A stretch of 64,000 nt of DNA from Lachnospiraceae bacterium UBA7199 (GTDB lineage: Bacteria; Bacillota; Clostridia; Lachnospirales; Lachnospiraceae). Below the pieces are notes generated by a model, which was not told where the DNA came from, searched no databases, and was given only the letters and a program-made list of their open reading frames with translations. The stretch spans positions 1-64,000 of the forward strand of contig DKUR01000111.1 in NCBI GenBank assembly GCA_002490775.1. The letters are read 5' to 3'. Numbering within the stretch: position 1 is the stretch's first letter; every line of letters starts with the position of its first letter. Positions 25,464-33,477 of this stretch are shown in pieces. The translations under genes and the position numbers were made by a program.

Positions 25464-26081
25464 ATGAATGAATATATGCAGTATTTAGTGGAACTAATCC
25501 CCGAAAAAGATAGTCTTAAGCTTGTAAAAAGTGAAGCAGAGAAATATTATAAGTCGCATTCTCTTGACGATTGTTTTAACATGGGGATTGAACTTTATCA
25601 GTCGGATAATTTTCAAATACAAGAAGTAGGTGTATTTCTTTTAGGATATTCTGCACATCACAATACTTCTGCACTGTCCTTTTTGAAAGATACTGTTAGC
25701 CAGCATGATAGCTGGAAGGTACAGGAAATTTTAGCTATGGCTTTTGATAATCATTGCAAAATTATTGGGTATGAAGCAGCCTTACCTTTAATTGAAGAAT
25801 GGTTAAATAGTGATTGTGCTAATGTTCGCAGAGCTGTTTCAGAGGGATTAAGAGTATGGACAAGTCGTCCTTATTTTAAGGATAATCCTCACATAGCAAT
25901 ACGACTATTATCTGCTCATAGAGAAGATAATAGTGACTATGTGCGAAAATCGGTAGGAAATGCTTTGAGGGATATTAGCAAAAAATACCCTAAATTGATT
26001 TCAGAAGAACTAAATTCATGGGATTTATCATCTAAAGAAATCAAACAGGTATTTAAACTGGCCAGCAAATTTTTGAATTAA
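25464..26081 (+). CDS. AlkD-like HEAT-repeat protein
   Basis: A 205-residue all-helical protein built of HEAT-like repeats, for example IQEVGVFLLGYSAHHN, VQEILAMAFDNHCK, VRRAVSEGLRVWTSRP and VRKSVGNALRDISKKYP. The last is the characteristic stretch of AlkD-type DNA alkylation repair proteins, which remove alkylated bases by wrapping DNA. Without alignment I cannot confirm the catalytic Trp/Asp set, so it may be a non-enzymatic relative. GGAG lies 9 bases upstream of the start. It faces the next gene convergently. Confidence 0.7.
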   Translation: MNEYMQYLVELIPEKDSLKLVKSEAEKYYKSHSLDDCFNMGIELYQSDNFQIQEVGVFLLGYSAHHNTSALSFLKDTVSQHDSWKVQEILAMAFDNHCKIIGYEAALPLIEEWLNSDCANVRRAVSEGLRVWTSRPYFKDNPHIAIRLLSAHREDNSDYVRKSVGNALRDISKKYPKLISEELNSWDLSSKEIKQVFKLASKFLN

Positions 26082-26100
26082 ACTGAAATTAAATTCTTAT

Positions 26101-26787
26101 TTATTGAATTGTATGCAAAAAGTCTTCGACCTCTTTATTGAATGCAATGTACCTTTTATTAGCAATAAAGTGATTACCTTTAATAATTGATAATTTTGCG
26201 TTAGGTATATTTTCTGCAATCTTTTTTGTATGGGATTCCTTGATCATGTCTCTGCTTCCGCAAATTACGAGCGTGGGAACTGTTATTTTTGATAATTCGT
26301 CTAGTTCGATATTCGGTTCATTGACCATTAGCCCAAGCATTTCCGCATTCTGTTTTGCATTAGGCGATTTTGAAGCAAATTGTTTTGCTATTTTGTATCC
26401 TATTTCGATTGGAATTTGTATTGTTCTTTTTACTCCCTTCGGATTCAGATTTCCTCCATTTAATATCAGTGCTTTTACTTTGCTTGGATATTTCATTGCA
26501 AATTTTATTGCAATATTTGCTCCGTCTGAAAAACCTAATATCACTGCATTTGGAATTTCAAGACTCGTCATAAAATCGTATAAGTCACAGGAAAACTGCT
26601 CAATAGTAAAAGGTTTAGTACCCCTTGGTGATTTGCCATGCCCCCGCGTATCTAAAGCAATCACCCGGTATCTGTCACTAAAATAATTTATTTGATTCTT
26701 GAAATAAGATCCATCCTCTCCGTTTCCATGTAAAAGAATAAACGGTTCATTATTTCCTTTTTCTTGATAATATAGAGATATATCCAT
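26101..26787 (-). CDS. Alpha/beta hydrolase
   Basis: A 228-residue alpha/beta-fold hydrolase. The oxyanion segment LHGNGEDGSYF, the nucleophile elbow GFSDGAN (Ser), the acid region CGSRDMIKES and the late KGNHF (His) supply a catalytic triad. RVIALDTRGHGKSPRG is typical of the family. The substrate is unknown; esterase, lactonase or proline-iminopeptidase-like roles are all possible. It is the last of three minus-strand genes with gaps of about 50 bases, and converges on the AlkD-like gene. Confidence 0.85.
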   Translation of the reverse strand: MDISLYYQEKGNNEPFILLHGNGEDGSYFKNQINYFSDRYRVIALDTRGHGKSPRGTKPFTIEQFSCDLYDFMTSLEIPNAVILGFSDGANIAIKFAMKYPSKVKALILNGGNLNPKGVKRTIQIPIEIGYKIAKQFASKSPNAKQNAEMLGLMVNEPNIELDELSKITVPTLVICGSRDMIKESHTKKIAENIPNAKLSIIKGNHFIANKRYIAFNKEVEDFLHTIQ

Positions 26788-26843
26788 TTGTACATCCTCA
26801 CATAATCTATTTCATAGAATAATACTTTAGGTGTGGTAATAAA

Positions 26844-27257
26844 CTACTTCCTGTTTGGCTTTCTTTTGATTTGCAGCAGTTTAATGAAATCATGAAACAA
26901 AGAAGTATCTACTGGCTCAAACATCATCCATTTCCCATCATGGTAAGTTTTAGTTTCGTCATATATTTCTTGAACGTCTTTTGAATAACTATCTCTATCT
27001 GTTTCGAATTTTAACCTTTCATCTTTCCCCAGGATAATCATAAAACCCACACAGTTTTCCCTTGCATACAATGCACACAGCGTTTTACCACCCCGACGAT
27101 ATTTATATTCATATTTCCATGCTTTACCGCCCTTATCCCACAAACGATCCATATCATATTTTTCATCAATTAAAACACATAACTTATTCCATACATCATA
27201 TAGAGATTTTCCAACTAAAGCTGTCATTTCTTCTTCATTAGGTATTCTATCAAGCAT
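26844..27257 (-). CDS. DUF3788-type protein
   Basis: A 137-residue soluble protein with WDKGGKAWKYEYKYRRGGKTLCALYARENC and a C-terminal YHDGKWMMFEP, matching the small DUF3788 family I know from Firmicutes and Bacteroidetes. Function is unknown. AGGAGGG precedes the ATG. It lies between the GNAT-YoaP gene and the hydrolase on the same strand, probably in one transcript. Confidence 0.72.
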   Translation of the reverse strand: MLDRIPNEEEMTALVGKSLYDVWNKLCVLIDEKYDMDRLWDKGGKAWKYEYKYRRGGKTLCALYARENCVGFMIILGKDERLKFETDRDSYSKDVQEIYDETKTYHDGKWMMFEPVDTSLFHDFIKLLQIKRKPNRK

Positions 27258-27304
27258 ATTAACCCTCCTGTATAACTTCCAATTTTGTTTTCTGACTAGC
27301 TTCT

Positions 27305-28048
27305 TTACAACACCATTTTCAGAAACTTTTTATCATTAAATTGTTCATTTGTAAGAAATTCTCCATTATAAAACAATGCATAAGTTGTACATGGACATGG
27401 CGCAGCCTGTGCTTGTTCCTTGGTTTCAATATGAATTGCTGTGAATGGAATATGATTATCCAAAGCAGTTTGTTCAACAATCGGCACATATTTGCCATTG
27501 AAAGGACACTGACTTGTGTAGTATAAAACATATCCATTTTCTTTAATATGCGGATGCTTTGCCGATTCTGTAAATTGTGGAACTGCTGCTTTTTCATCAA
27601 ACGGGAAATACATTAGATTGATTCCAGCATCTGATACATCAGCAACTTTAAATCCTTTATGCAGTAAGTGCTTCGGATCAGACAAAAATGGTTTCTTTTT
27701 TGCAGAAGAAAGAATACAAAGCCCCGATTTTCCTTTTTCTTTAGAATCTTTTATGCATTCATTTAATAAATCATTTGAGTATCCATGTCCTTTAAATGAG
27801 CCTGATACCCAGAAACAGTCTATGTACATATAATTTTCCGCAATAATAGGAACCCACGCATTCTCTGCCGGAATATATTCAATAAAGCATTTTCCTCTCT
27901 CCGCACTTTTTAGAAAAACAAGCCCATCATCAAAACATTGCATCATCCAATCTTTTTTAGACGAAACCTGTATATCTTTGTTATTAGATATTGCACAACA
28001 AATATGTTCTTTGTTGATATTTTCTTTTGTCACTTTTATGTATTCCAT
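27305..28048 (-). CDS. GNAT acetyltransferase with YoaP domain
   Basis: A 247-residue protein. The N-terminal GNAT fold (about 1-150) has FKGHGYSNDLLNECI, the acetyl-CoA loop region. A C-terminal thioredoxin-like YoaP segment (about 170-245) has YYTSQCPF and a PCPC motif. The family name comes from B. subtilis YoaP, whose function is uncertain. It heads a minus-strand trio with DUF3788 and the hydrolase. AAGGAAAA precedes the ATG. Confidence 0.78.
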   Translation of the reverse strand: MEYIKVTKENINKEHICCAISNNKDIQVSSKKDWMMQCFDDGLVFLKSAERGKCFIEYIPAENAWVPIIAENYMYIDCFWVSGSFKGHGYSNDLLNECIKDSKEKGKSGLCILSSAKKKPFLSDPKHLLHKGFKVADVSDAGINLMYFPFDEKAAVPQFTESAKHPHIKENGYVLYYTSQCPFNGKYVPIVEQTALDNHIPFTAIHIETKEQAQAAPCPCTTYALFYNGEFLTNEQFNDKKFLKMVL

Positions 28049-28326
28049 TGTTATTATTTTCCTTCATAAATTCCGATTTGCTGTTATTAAAGACACTGGA
28101 ATTATATCATATGCCAGACTGCTTCACAATGTCATATAATGCAAACGTTACATGGAAATGAAAAACCTGCTATGGTAGAAATCTGATTTTGTTGATATAA
28201 TCAGAATATAGCTTGAGGGCTGGAAGGGATTTTGATTGAAAGGATATCCAAAAGAGTTCTCCATAGAAATAGCCTATAAAAATATAAACATAAATTATAT
28301 ATCTACACGAATTGCTTGGAGGCACT

Positions 28327-28755
28327 ATGATAAGAAGATTTGACGAGAGAGATTTAGATGAAGTCATGTCAATATGGCTTACAGCAAACATAGAAGCTCA
28401 TTCATTTATAGAAGCAGATTATTGGAGAGGTAATTTTGATTATGTCAAAGAAGCGATTTTGACAGCAGAAGTTTTTGTATCAGAAATAGAGGGACAAATC
28501 AATGGTTTTATTGGTATAATAGATAATTATATTGCAGGAATTTTCGTAAAAAGTTCTGAACGTACAAAAGGAATCGGCTCTGATTTGCTCAATACGGTTA
28601 AAAATGAAAAAGAAACATTGAGTTTGAAAGTTTATACAAAAAATGAGAATGCGGTTTCTTTCTATCGGAATGCTGGTTTCAAAATCGAAGCAAAAGACAT
28701 GGATGAAGAAACTTCAGAAATGGAGTATATGATGACATGGAAAGAGGCTTTTTGA
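28327..28755 (+). CDS. GNAT family N-acetyltransferase
   Basis: A 142-residue acetyltransferase. MIRRFDERDLDEVMSIW opens the fold, IAGIFVKSSERTKGIGSDLL provides the acetyl-CoA pyrophosphate loop, and VYTKNENAVSFYRNAGF is the typical C-terminal strand-helix. Substrate unknown; its layout is like the YjaB/PhnO group. GGAGG is 4 bases before the ATG at 28327. It is convergent with the retron reverse transcriptase. Confidence 0.86.
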   Translation: MIRRFDERDLDEVMSIWLTANIEAHSFIEADYWRGNFDYVKEAILTAEVFVSEIEGQINGFIGIIDNYIAGIFVKSSERTKGIGSDLLNTVKNEKETLSLKVYTKNENAVSFYRNAGFKIEAKDMDEETSEMEYMMTWKEAF

Positions 28756-28802
28756 ACATGCTCCTTCATTTGGAGAAGACAACAAAAATCGCATTCATCC
28801 GC

Positions 28803-30512
28803 TTAAGTTTGAACATTTTTCAGAACAGAATAATCTTTTATTATTTTTCCCAATGTATCAAATAAAGGAATAAATGAGGAGAAATCTATCTCTTCATAAT
28901 GAGAAAGAATATATTTTGAAAAAATATCTTTATTATAAAATTGGGATTTGTCTTCTTTCCCGGTACGGTCAAACTTACGTCCTGATATTTCAGTATTAAG
29001 GACAGTTTCACTAAATAAATCTTCTATTTCACAGGATTGTTTTGAATGGGCAAGAGGCACAATCTGCATGTATAAGTTCCCGGCAAGCTGTAAATATAAT
29101 TCTTTTTTTAATTCTTCTTTTGCCTGCTTTTTATCTTTTATATCAGTTTTAATTGTCCCCATAAACTTTTTGACAGGCTTGTCATTTTTATCTTCCAATT
29201 CATTGTCAAAAAGTAAAATTACAGGCTGCTGCATTTTAATATCATATTTTTCCTGAAAGTGTTTGTAATAATTTACGTGTGTTTTGCCTGAACCTGTGTA
29301 CATATTATATATATTCTGCATTGTATCTGCACCGTCTAGATTAAAATCGAAAAAGTAGCTTAATTTGCTGCTTCTGTGCAAAAATGTCAGGTTGTATATC
29401 CACTGGTTATCCTTTTTCTCAACCAGATCAGGATATTGCAGATACATTTTCCGCAGTGCACTTTTCAGGTATAAAATATCCGTTTTTCCTTCGGTTACAA
29501 TTAAGGGCTTGGAGTTTATGCAAAAATTTTTATAAAATAAAAATTCCTGATATTTTTTTTCACGATGGCTTAAGGAAGTGACAGAATGCTTTGCGCCATC
29601 ATGCATGTTATTATATTTTTCTATCTGGTCGATAAAGGAAAACCTTCCTTCTAACTGCTGAATGCTTCCGTCTTTTCCATTAATTGTAAAGGAACCGTTT
29701 GCATACAAGCTGTGTGCCATTGCATGTGTGTTTTTGTAATATTCCCGCTTAAGGTTAATTTTATTGTTGACGATCAGTCCAGTAACTTCCTGACGACTGT
29801 TATGGTAAAGAATGCGTGTCTTTTCTTCATTAATCTGAAACCCTGCTTGAAAAATTTCTTTGGACAAATCTTTATAAAAGGCATCATAATGTTCCGGAAA
29901 ATGCTTGTCATTAGTGGAAAAAGTCATATCATCTGCATAGCGGGTATAGTTTAACTTATAACGCTTGGCAATCTGCAGCAGGTGCATGTCCATAATGTTG
30001 CAGATCATATTTGTAATAACAGGGGAAGTAGGGGCACCTTGGGGCAGAACACCTTTATAGCATGTTAACTGGGCAATGACGGTAGCAACCTCTTCTGTTA
30101 ATTCCCAAAAGAAATTTTTGATGAAAAAACCTCTTACCCGCCCGAAATGGAAGGAGTCAAAAAAGTTCTTCAAATCTATATTTACAATATAGCGTTTCCC
30201 GACATGTCGCTTAGAATTGGTGATAATACTTTTATCTTTTTGGAATGCATGGGAAATATTAGTTTGAATTTGATTTTCCTCCCAGATTTTTGCCTGATAG
30301 TTCCATAAAGCATTTGCCAGCTTTCTTTGAATCTGTTTTAAATCATCATTGGGAGCGTTGATAATTCTTTCCCCGCCACACTTTTTAGGAATCGAAAAAG
30401 TCGAGTACAGAGTATCGACTTTTTGAATGTAAAGTATATAAGTCAATTTTCCGCGTTTAATTCCAAGGAAGTCGGCGAGATCGTTTCTTGTACATACATC
30501 CTCAAAGTTCAT
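28803..30512 (-). CDS. Retron reverse transcriptase fused to a TOPRIM domain (Ec67/Eco2-like)
   Basis: A 569-residue fusion. Residues about 40-300 form a retron-type reverse transcriptase: NSKRH (99-103, a variant of the retron NAxxH motif), LPQGAPTSP (156-164), catalytic YADD (192-195) and the retron-specific VTG (243-245). From about 335 a TOPRIM nuclease domain begins with EGKTD (E341), followed by VILLFDNE with D436. Layout and many segments match my recollection of retron Ec67 (Eco2), whose TOPRIM part is the toxic effector. The second TOPRIM acidic pair reads D-N-E, not D-N-D. GGAGG precedes the ATG. A structured RNA gene lies directly upstream, so the system looks complete. Confidence 0.93.
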   Translation of the reverse strand: MNFEDVCTRNDLADFLGIKRGKLTYILYIQKVDTLYSTFSIPKKCGGERIINAPNDDLKQIQRKLANALWNYQAKIWEENQIQTNISHAFQKDKSIITNSKRHVGKRYIVNIDLKNFFDSFHFGRVRGFFIKNFFWELTEEVATVIAQLTCYKGVLPQGAPTSPVITNMICNIMDMHLLQIAKRYKLNYTRYADDMTFSTNDKHFPEHYDAFYKDLSKEIFQAGFQINEEKTRILYHNSRQEVTGLIVNNKINLKREYYKNTHAMAHSLYANGSFTINGKDGSIQQLEGRFSFIDQIEKYNNMHDGAKHSVTSLSHREKKYQEFLFYKNFCINSKPLIVTEGKTDILYLKSALRKMYLQYPDLVEKKDNQWIYNLTFLHRSSKLSYFFDFNLDGADTMQNIYNMYTGSGKTHVNYYKHFQEKYDIKMQQPVILLFDNELEDKNDKPVKKFMGTIKTDIKDKKQAKEELKKELYLQLAGNLYMQIVPLAHSKQSCEIEDLFSETVLNTEISGRKFDRTGKEDKSQFYNKDIFSKYILSHYEEIDFSSFIPLFDTLGKIIKDYSVLKNVQT

Positions 30513-30526
30513 GAACTTATCCTCCG

Positions 30527-30667
30527 TAAAAGCGTGTGGCTACTCCTTATGCTGATTATAAGCTACATCTTAACAGATTAAGGATAATTAATATACCGGG
30601 TGCAGATGTCCCTGACATTTTTGTCAAAGCCTGCGATGCACAGGCCAACAATCTAGCCACACGCTTT
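30527..30667 (-). ncRNA. Retron msr-msd non-coding RNA
   Basis: On the minus strand, AAAGCGTGTGGCTA (30667-30654, a1) is the exact inverse of 30542-30529 (a2), 14 bp. A guanosine at 30653 directly after a1 is the likely branch residue. Then come a 7-bp hairpin (GCCTGTG with CGCAGGC), a 5-bp hairpin (TGACA-AAAA-TGTCA) and a longer msd-like region with ACATCT/AGATGT and CTTAT/ATAAG pairings. The RNA ends just before the ribosome site of the reverse transcriptase. Confidence 0.88.
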
Positions 30668-30671
30668 CTTT

Positions 30672-30700
30672 ATTATACTGGTATTTGCACGAAAAAACAA
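30672..30700 (-). promoter_or_regulatory. Promoter of the retron RNA
   Basis: Minus strand: -35 TTGTTT (30700-30695), 17-base spacer, perfect -10 TATAAT (30677-30672). Transcription would start within a few bases of the a1 repeat. Confidence 0.75.
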
Positions 30701-30778
30701 TGCTGGAAAATCCAATAAAAAAAGTATAGAATAATTTTATAACAATATAAATATTTTACTTTGAGGGAGGAATTTCAT

Positions 30779-31459
30779 ATGCAGTACAAGTTGATCGGTA
30801 ATACCATGCCGGCGGTAGAAGTGACTTTTGATGCGCCTGGGGAAGCCATGTACACCCAGTCAGGAGGGATGGCCTGGATGACAGAGGGAATCCTTATGGA
30901 TTCCAACATGAAAGGCGGTCTGGGTAAGAGCATTGGCAGAATGTTTTCGGGAGAATCTTTGTTTATGGCAACCTATAAGGCAGAGCGTGCAGGAGGCATG
31001 GTGGCTTTTGCATCTACAGTGCCGGGAGAAATCCTTCCTGTTGATGTTGGGGCAAGCGGCGGCCTGATCTGCCAGAAAGGGGCATTCCTTTGCGCAGAAG
31101 AGACGGTAAATTTAAATGTAGCTTTTACGAAAAAGTTTTCCGCCGGATTGTTTGGCGGTGAGGGGTTTATTCTGCAGGATATTAATGGAAGCGGAATGGT
31201 ATTTTTGGAGATCGATGGAGATAAGGTGGAAAAGAATCTGGCACCTGGGGAAGTCATAAAAGTCGATACAGGAAATGTAGTGGGATTTGAAAAGACGGTA
31301 AAATATGAAATAGAGACGGTAAAAGGGTTGAAAAATATCTTTTTGGGCGGCGAAGGATTGTTTTTAACAAAACTCACAGGACCGGGCAGGGTAATACTCC
31401 AGACACAGAATTTCAATGAGTTTGCAGGGCGGATTGTGGGAATGATGCCGTCAAGATAA
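30779..31459 (+). CDS. AIM24/TIGR00266 family protein
   Basis: A 226-residue beta-rich protein: YTQSGGMAWMTEGILMDS, SGESLFMATYKAE, VPGEILPVDV and the repeated glycine-rich GLFGGEGFILQDI and IFLGGEGLFLTKLTGPG. These are hallmarks of the AIM24/TIGR00266 family. Its role in bacteria is unknown. GGGAGG precedes the ATG at 30779. It probably lies at or just beyond the edge of the accessory region, since it looks like ordinary chromosomal content, and is convergent with the next transporter operon. Confidence 0.88.
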   Translation: MQYKLIGNTMPAVEVTFDAPGEAMYTQSGGMAWMTEGILMDSNMKGGLGKSIGRMFSGESLFMATYKAERAGGMVAFASTVPGEILPVDVGASGGLICQKGAFLCAEETVNLNVAFTKKFSAGLFGGEGFILQDINGSGMVFLEIDGDKVEKNLAPGEVIKVDTGNVVGFEKTVKYEIETVKGLKNIFLGGEGLFLTKLTGPGRVILQTQNFNEFAGRIVGMMPSR

Positions 31460-31487
31460 AAATAAAATCAAAGCATTTAAAAAGCAT

Positions 31488-32372
31488 TTACAGGTTGCTA
31501 TTCTTTTGATTCACATTTTTGCGCAGGTAATTTCCAAGGCTTGTAATACACAAAAGTGTACCTAAAAGAAATCCGCCGGGAATTAAAATAATCCACCAGG
31601 AGTTTGTCAAAAGTGCCTTTTCGGACAAAGAAAGCATACTGCCCCAGGAAATTACTTCAATGGGCAGCCCGATTCCCATGAAACTTAAAGTGGATTCTGC
31701 AACAATGGCATTGCGGACGTTCATAATTACCATAAACATAATGGAGGATACAAAGTTGGGTGTCAGATGTTTCCATAAAATGTGAAAAAAACTGCCGCCC
31801 ATGCATTTTGAGGCAATCACATATTCACTGCTGCGAAGCTGCCGCACCTCTATGCGTACTACTTTTGCAATGCTCATCCAACTGGTAATGCCGATGACAA
31901 AGGAAATACTTAGTACATTTGCTTTGCCTAAAATTGCCTGAATGAGTAAGACCATCAAAAGATTTGGTACACTGAGCAGTATTTCAGTAAGACGCATCAA
32001 AAAGGTGTCTGCCCATTCGGGGGCACTGCCGCTGAATGCACCAAATAAAATTGCAATAAAGGTAGAAATTATGGTTGAGACAATTCCGATCAATAGGGAA
32101 ATTCTTCCTCCGGACCAGATCATGGAAAAGATATCACGCCCCATAGTATCTGTGCCAAAAAGAAATTCCCTGTTTGGAGGAAGATTAAAATTGTTCAAAT
32201 CCATGTAAGTGGGATCTTTCGTTGTAATCAAATTACAGGCTAAGCAGCCTGCGGCAATAAGAAAAAGTAGAACAGCAGATAAAACAGGTTTTCCCTGATG
32301 CCATTTTCTTTTTTGCACAGGCTCATGAAGGGGAACCTGCTTTATGCCTACAATGTCAAAAGATGCTTTCAT
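31488..32372 (-). CDS. ABC transporter permease, DppC/OppC/NikC type
   Basis: Inner-membrane subunit of about 294 residues. The N-terminal helix (LSAVLLFLIAAGCLACNLI) and the motif FGTDTMGRDIFSMIWSGGRISL are typical of DppC-type permeases. The EAA loop region (VRQLRSSEYVIASKCMGGSFFHILWKHLTPN) contacts the ATPase. The start is uncertain: the frame is open to 32456 and none of the candidate ATG or TTG codons has a strong ribosome site. It is the last gene of a minus-strand operon with a second permease, a double ATPase and a lipoprotein. Confidence 0.85.
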   Translation of the reverse strand: MKASFDIVGIKQVPLHEPVQKRKWHQGKPVLSAVLLFLIAAGCLACNLITTKDPTYMDLNNFNLPPNREFLFGTDTMGRDIFSMIWSGGRISLLIGIVSTIISTFIAILFGAFSGSAPEWADTFLMRLTEILLSVPNLLMVLLIQAILGKANVLSISFVIGITSWMSIAKVVRIEVRQLRSSEYVIASKCMGGSFFHILWKHLTPNFVSSIMFMVIMNVRNAIVAESTLSFMGIGLPIEVISWGSMLSLSEKALLTNSWWIILIPGGFLLGTLLCITSLGNYLRKNVNQKNSNL

Positions 32373-32490
32373 ATTTATATTTATACCCATCTGCGCGTTA
32401 CGACGCGCGTACAAACAACGGATGCCAGGCTTTGCAGCCATCCTTATGTTGATCAATAAGTTGAATACGCATTTTTATTCAACCTTATAC

Positions 32491-33477
32491 TCATATATCA
32501 CTATCACCAGACTTAACGCGGGGATCAATCTTTTCATTAATTGCCTGTGCAATCATATTACATAAAATCACCAAAACGCCGGATAGGATGCATAACAACA
32601 TTACGAGATTATAGTCTTTATATCTGGCGCTTTCATAAGAAAGAGTACCAATTCCGGGATAGGAAAAAACAGTTTCCACAATATAGGTTCCGCCTAAGAT
32701 ATGGGGAACTGAAATCGCCATAAGACCAAAATAAGAAGGAAGAATATTGCGCAGGCAGTGTTTATACATGACACTGCTTTTTTTTAGCCCCTTGGACTTG
32801 GCCAGAAGAACATAATCCGCTCTTACCTCTTCAAGCAGCTTATTGCGTATCATGTAAGCGTAATACCATAGATGTGATGTCACTACGATAGTAAGCGGCA
32901 GGATCAGATGTAAAATCCGCTCTCCTATATCGTTTGCTTTTCCTATGGCGTAAGCGCCGCTGCTGGGCAGCCATTTCAGGTTTACGGCAAAGATCAAAAT
33001 CAAAACCAAAGACAGCCAGAATTCCGGAATACAACTGGAAATTGTCCCTATTTTACAGATGATTTGGTCCACCAGTTTATCTTCTTTCCAGGCACAGAGT
33101 ATGCCAAGGAAGAGGGCAAGCAGGAAAATCAAAAGAAAGCCTGTGCCGCCTAAAAGCAGGGTGTTGCCAATACGCCCTTTGATCACCTCAGTTACATTCA
33201 TTTTATATTTATAGGAAATGCCAAAATCTCCATGCAAAGCATTTCCAAGCCAGCGGACATATTGGACATAAACAGGATCATTTAATCCCAGCTTATTCTC
33301 TGCCTGTATCCGCTCAGCAGAACTCATTTTTTCAACCCGGTCCCCATAATAGGACACCAGTGGATCGCCAGGGGCCAGACGGGAAATATAAAATACAACT
33401 ACTGATAGAAGAAATACACTAAATAGAAAGACAAATATTTTTTTCACAAGGTAAAGGGGCAGGTTTTGTTTGGTCAA
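32491..33477 (-). CDS. ABC transporter permease, DppB/OppB/NikB type
   Basis: A 328-residue membrane protein with six predicted helices. RLAPGDPLVSYYG, LGLNDPVYVQYVRWLGNALHGDFGISY and ALIKSKGL-like VLLAKSKGLKKSSVMYKH are DppB-type landmarks. It begins with TTG: AAAGGAGG lies 8 bases upstream and the TTGA overlaps the stop of the ATPase gene, giving tight coupling. With the other permease it forms the channel for peptides or, in the Nik subfamily, nickel. Confidence 0.88.
   Translation of the reverse strand: MTKQNLPLYLVKKIFVFLFSVFLLSVVVFYISRLAPGDPLVSYYGDRVEKMSSAERIQAENKLGLNDPVYVQYVRWLGNALHGDFGISYKYKMNVTEVIKGRIGNTLLLGGTGFLLIFLLALFLGILCAWKEDKLVDQIICKIGTISSCIPEFWLSLVLILIFAVNLKWLPSSGAYAIGKANDIGERILHLILPLTIVVTSHLWYYAYMIRNKLLEEVRADYVLLAKSKGLKKSSVMYKHCLRNILPSYFGLMAISVPHILGGTYIVETVFSYPGIGTLSYESARYKDYNLVMLLCILSGVLVILCNMIAQAINEKIDPRVKSGDSDI

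Noticed and set aside
28803..30512. Group II intron reverse transcriptase
   Set aside because: There is no maturase or intron RNA end structure, and the VTG motif, TOPRIM fusion and a1/a2 RNA point to a retron.
30536..30718. A 60-codon + strand frame opposite the retron RNA
   Set aside because: It overlaps the a1/a2 repeats and hairpins, has no ribosome site and reads like random sequence.
14800..31000. CRISPR array or cas genes in the accessory regions
   Set aside because: No regularly spaced direct repeats and no Cas-like proteins were seen; the repeats present are att, arm and hairpin sequences.
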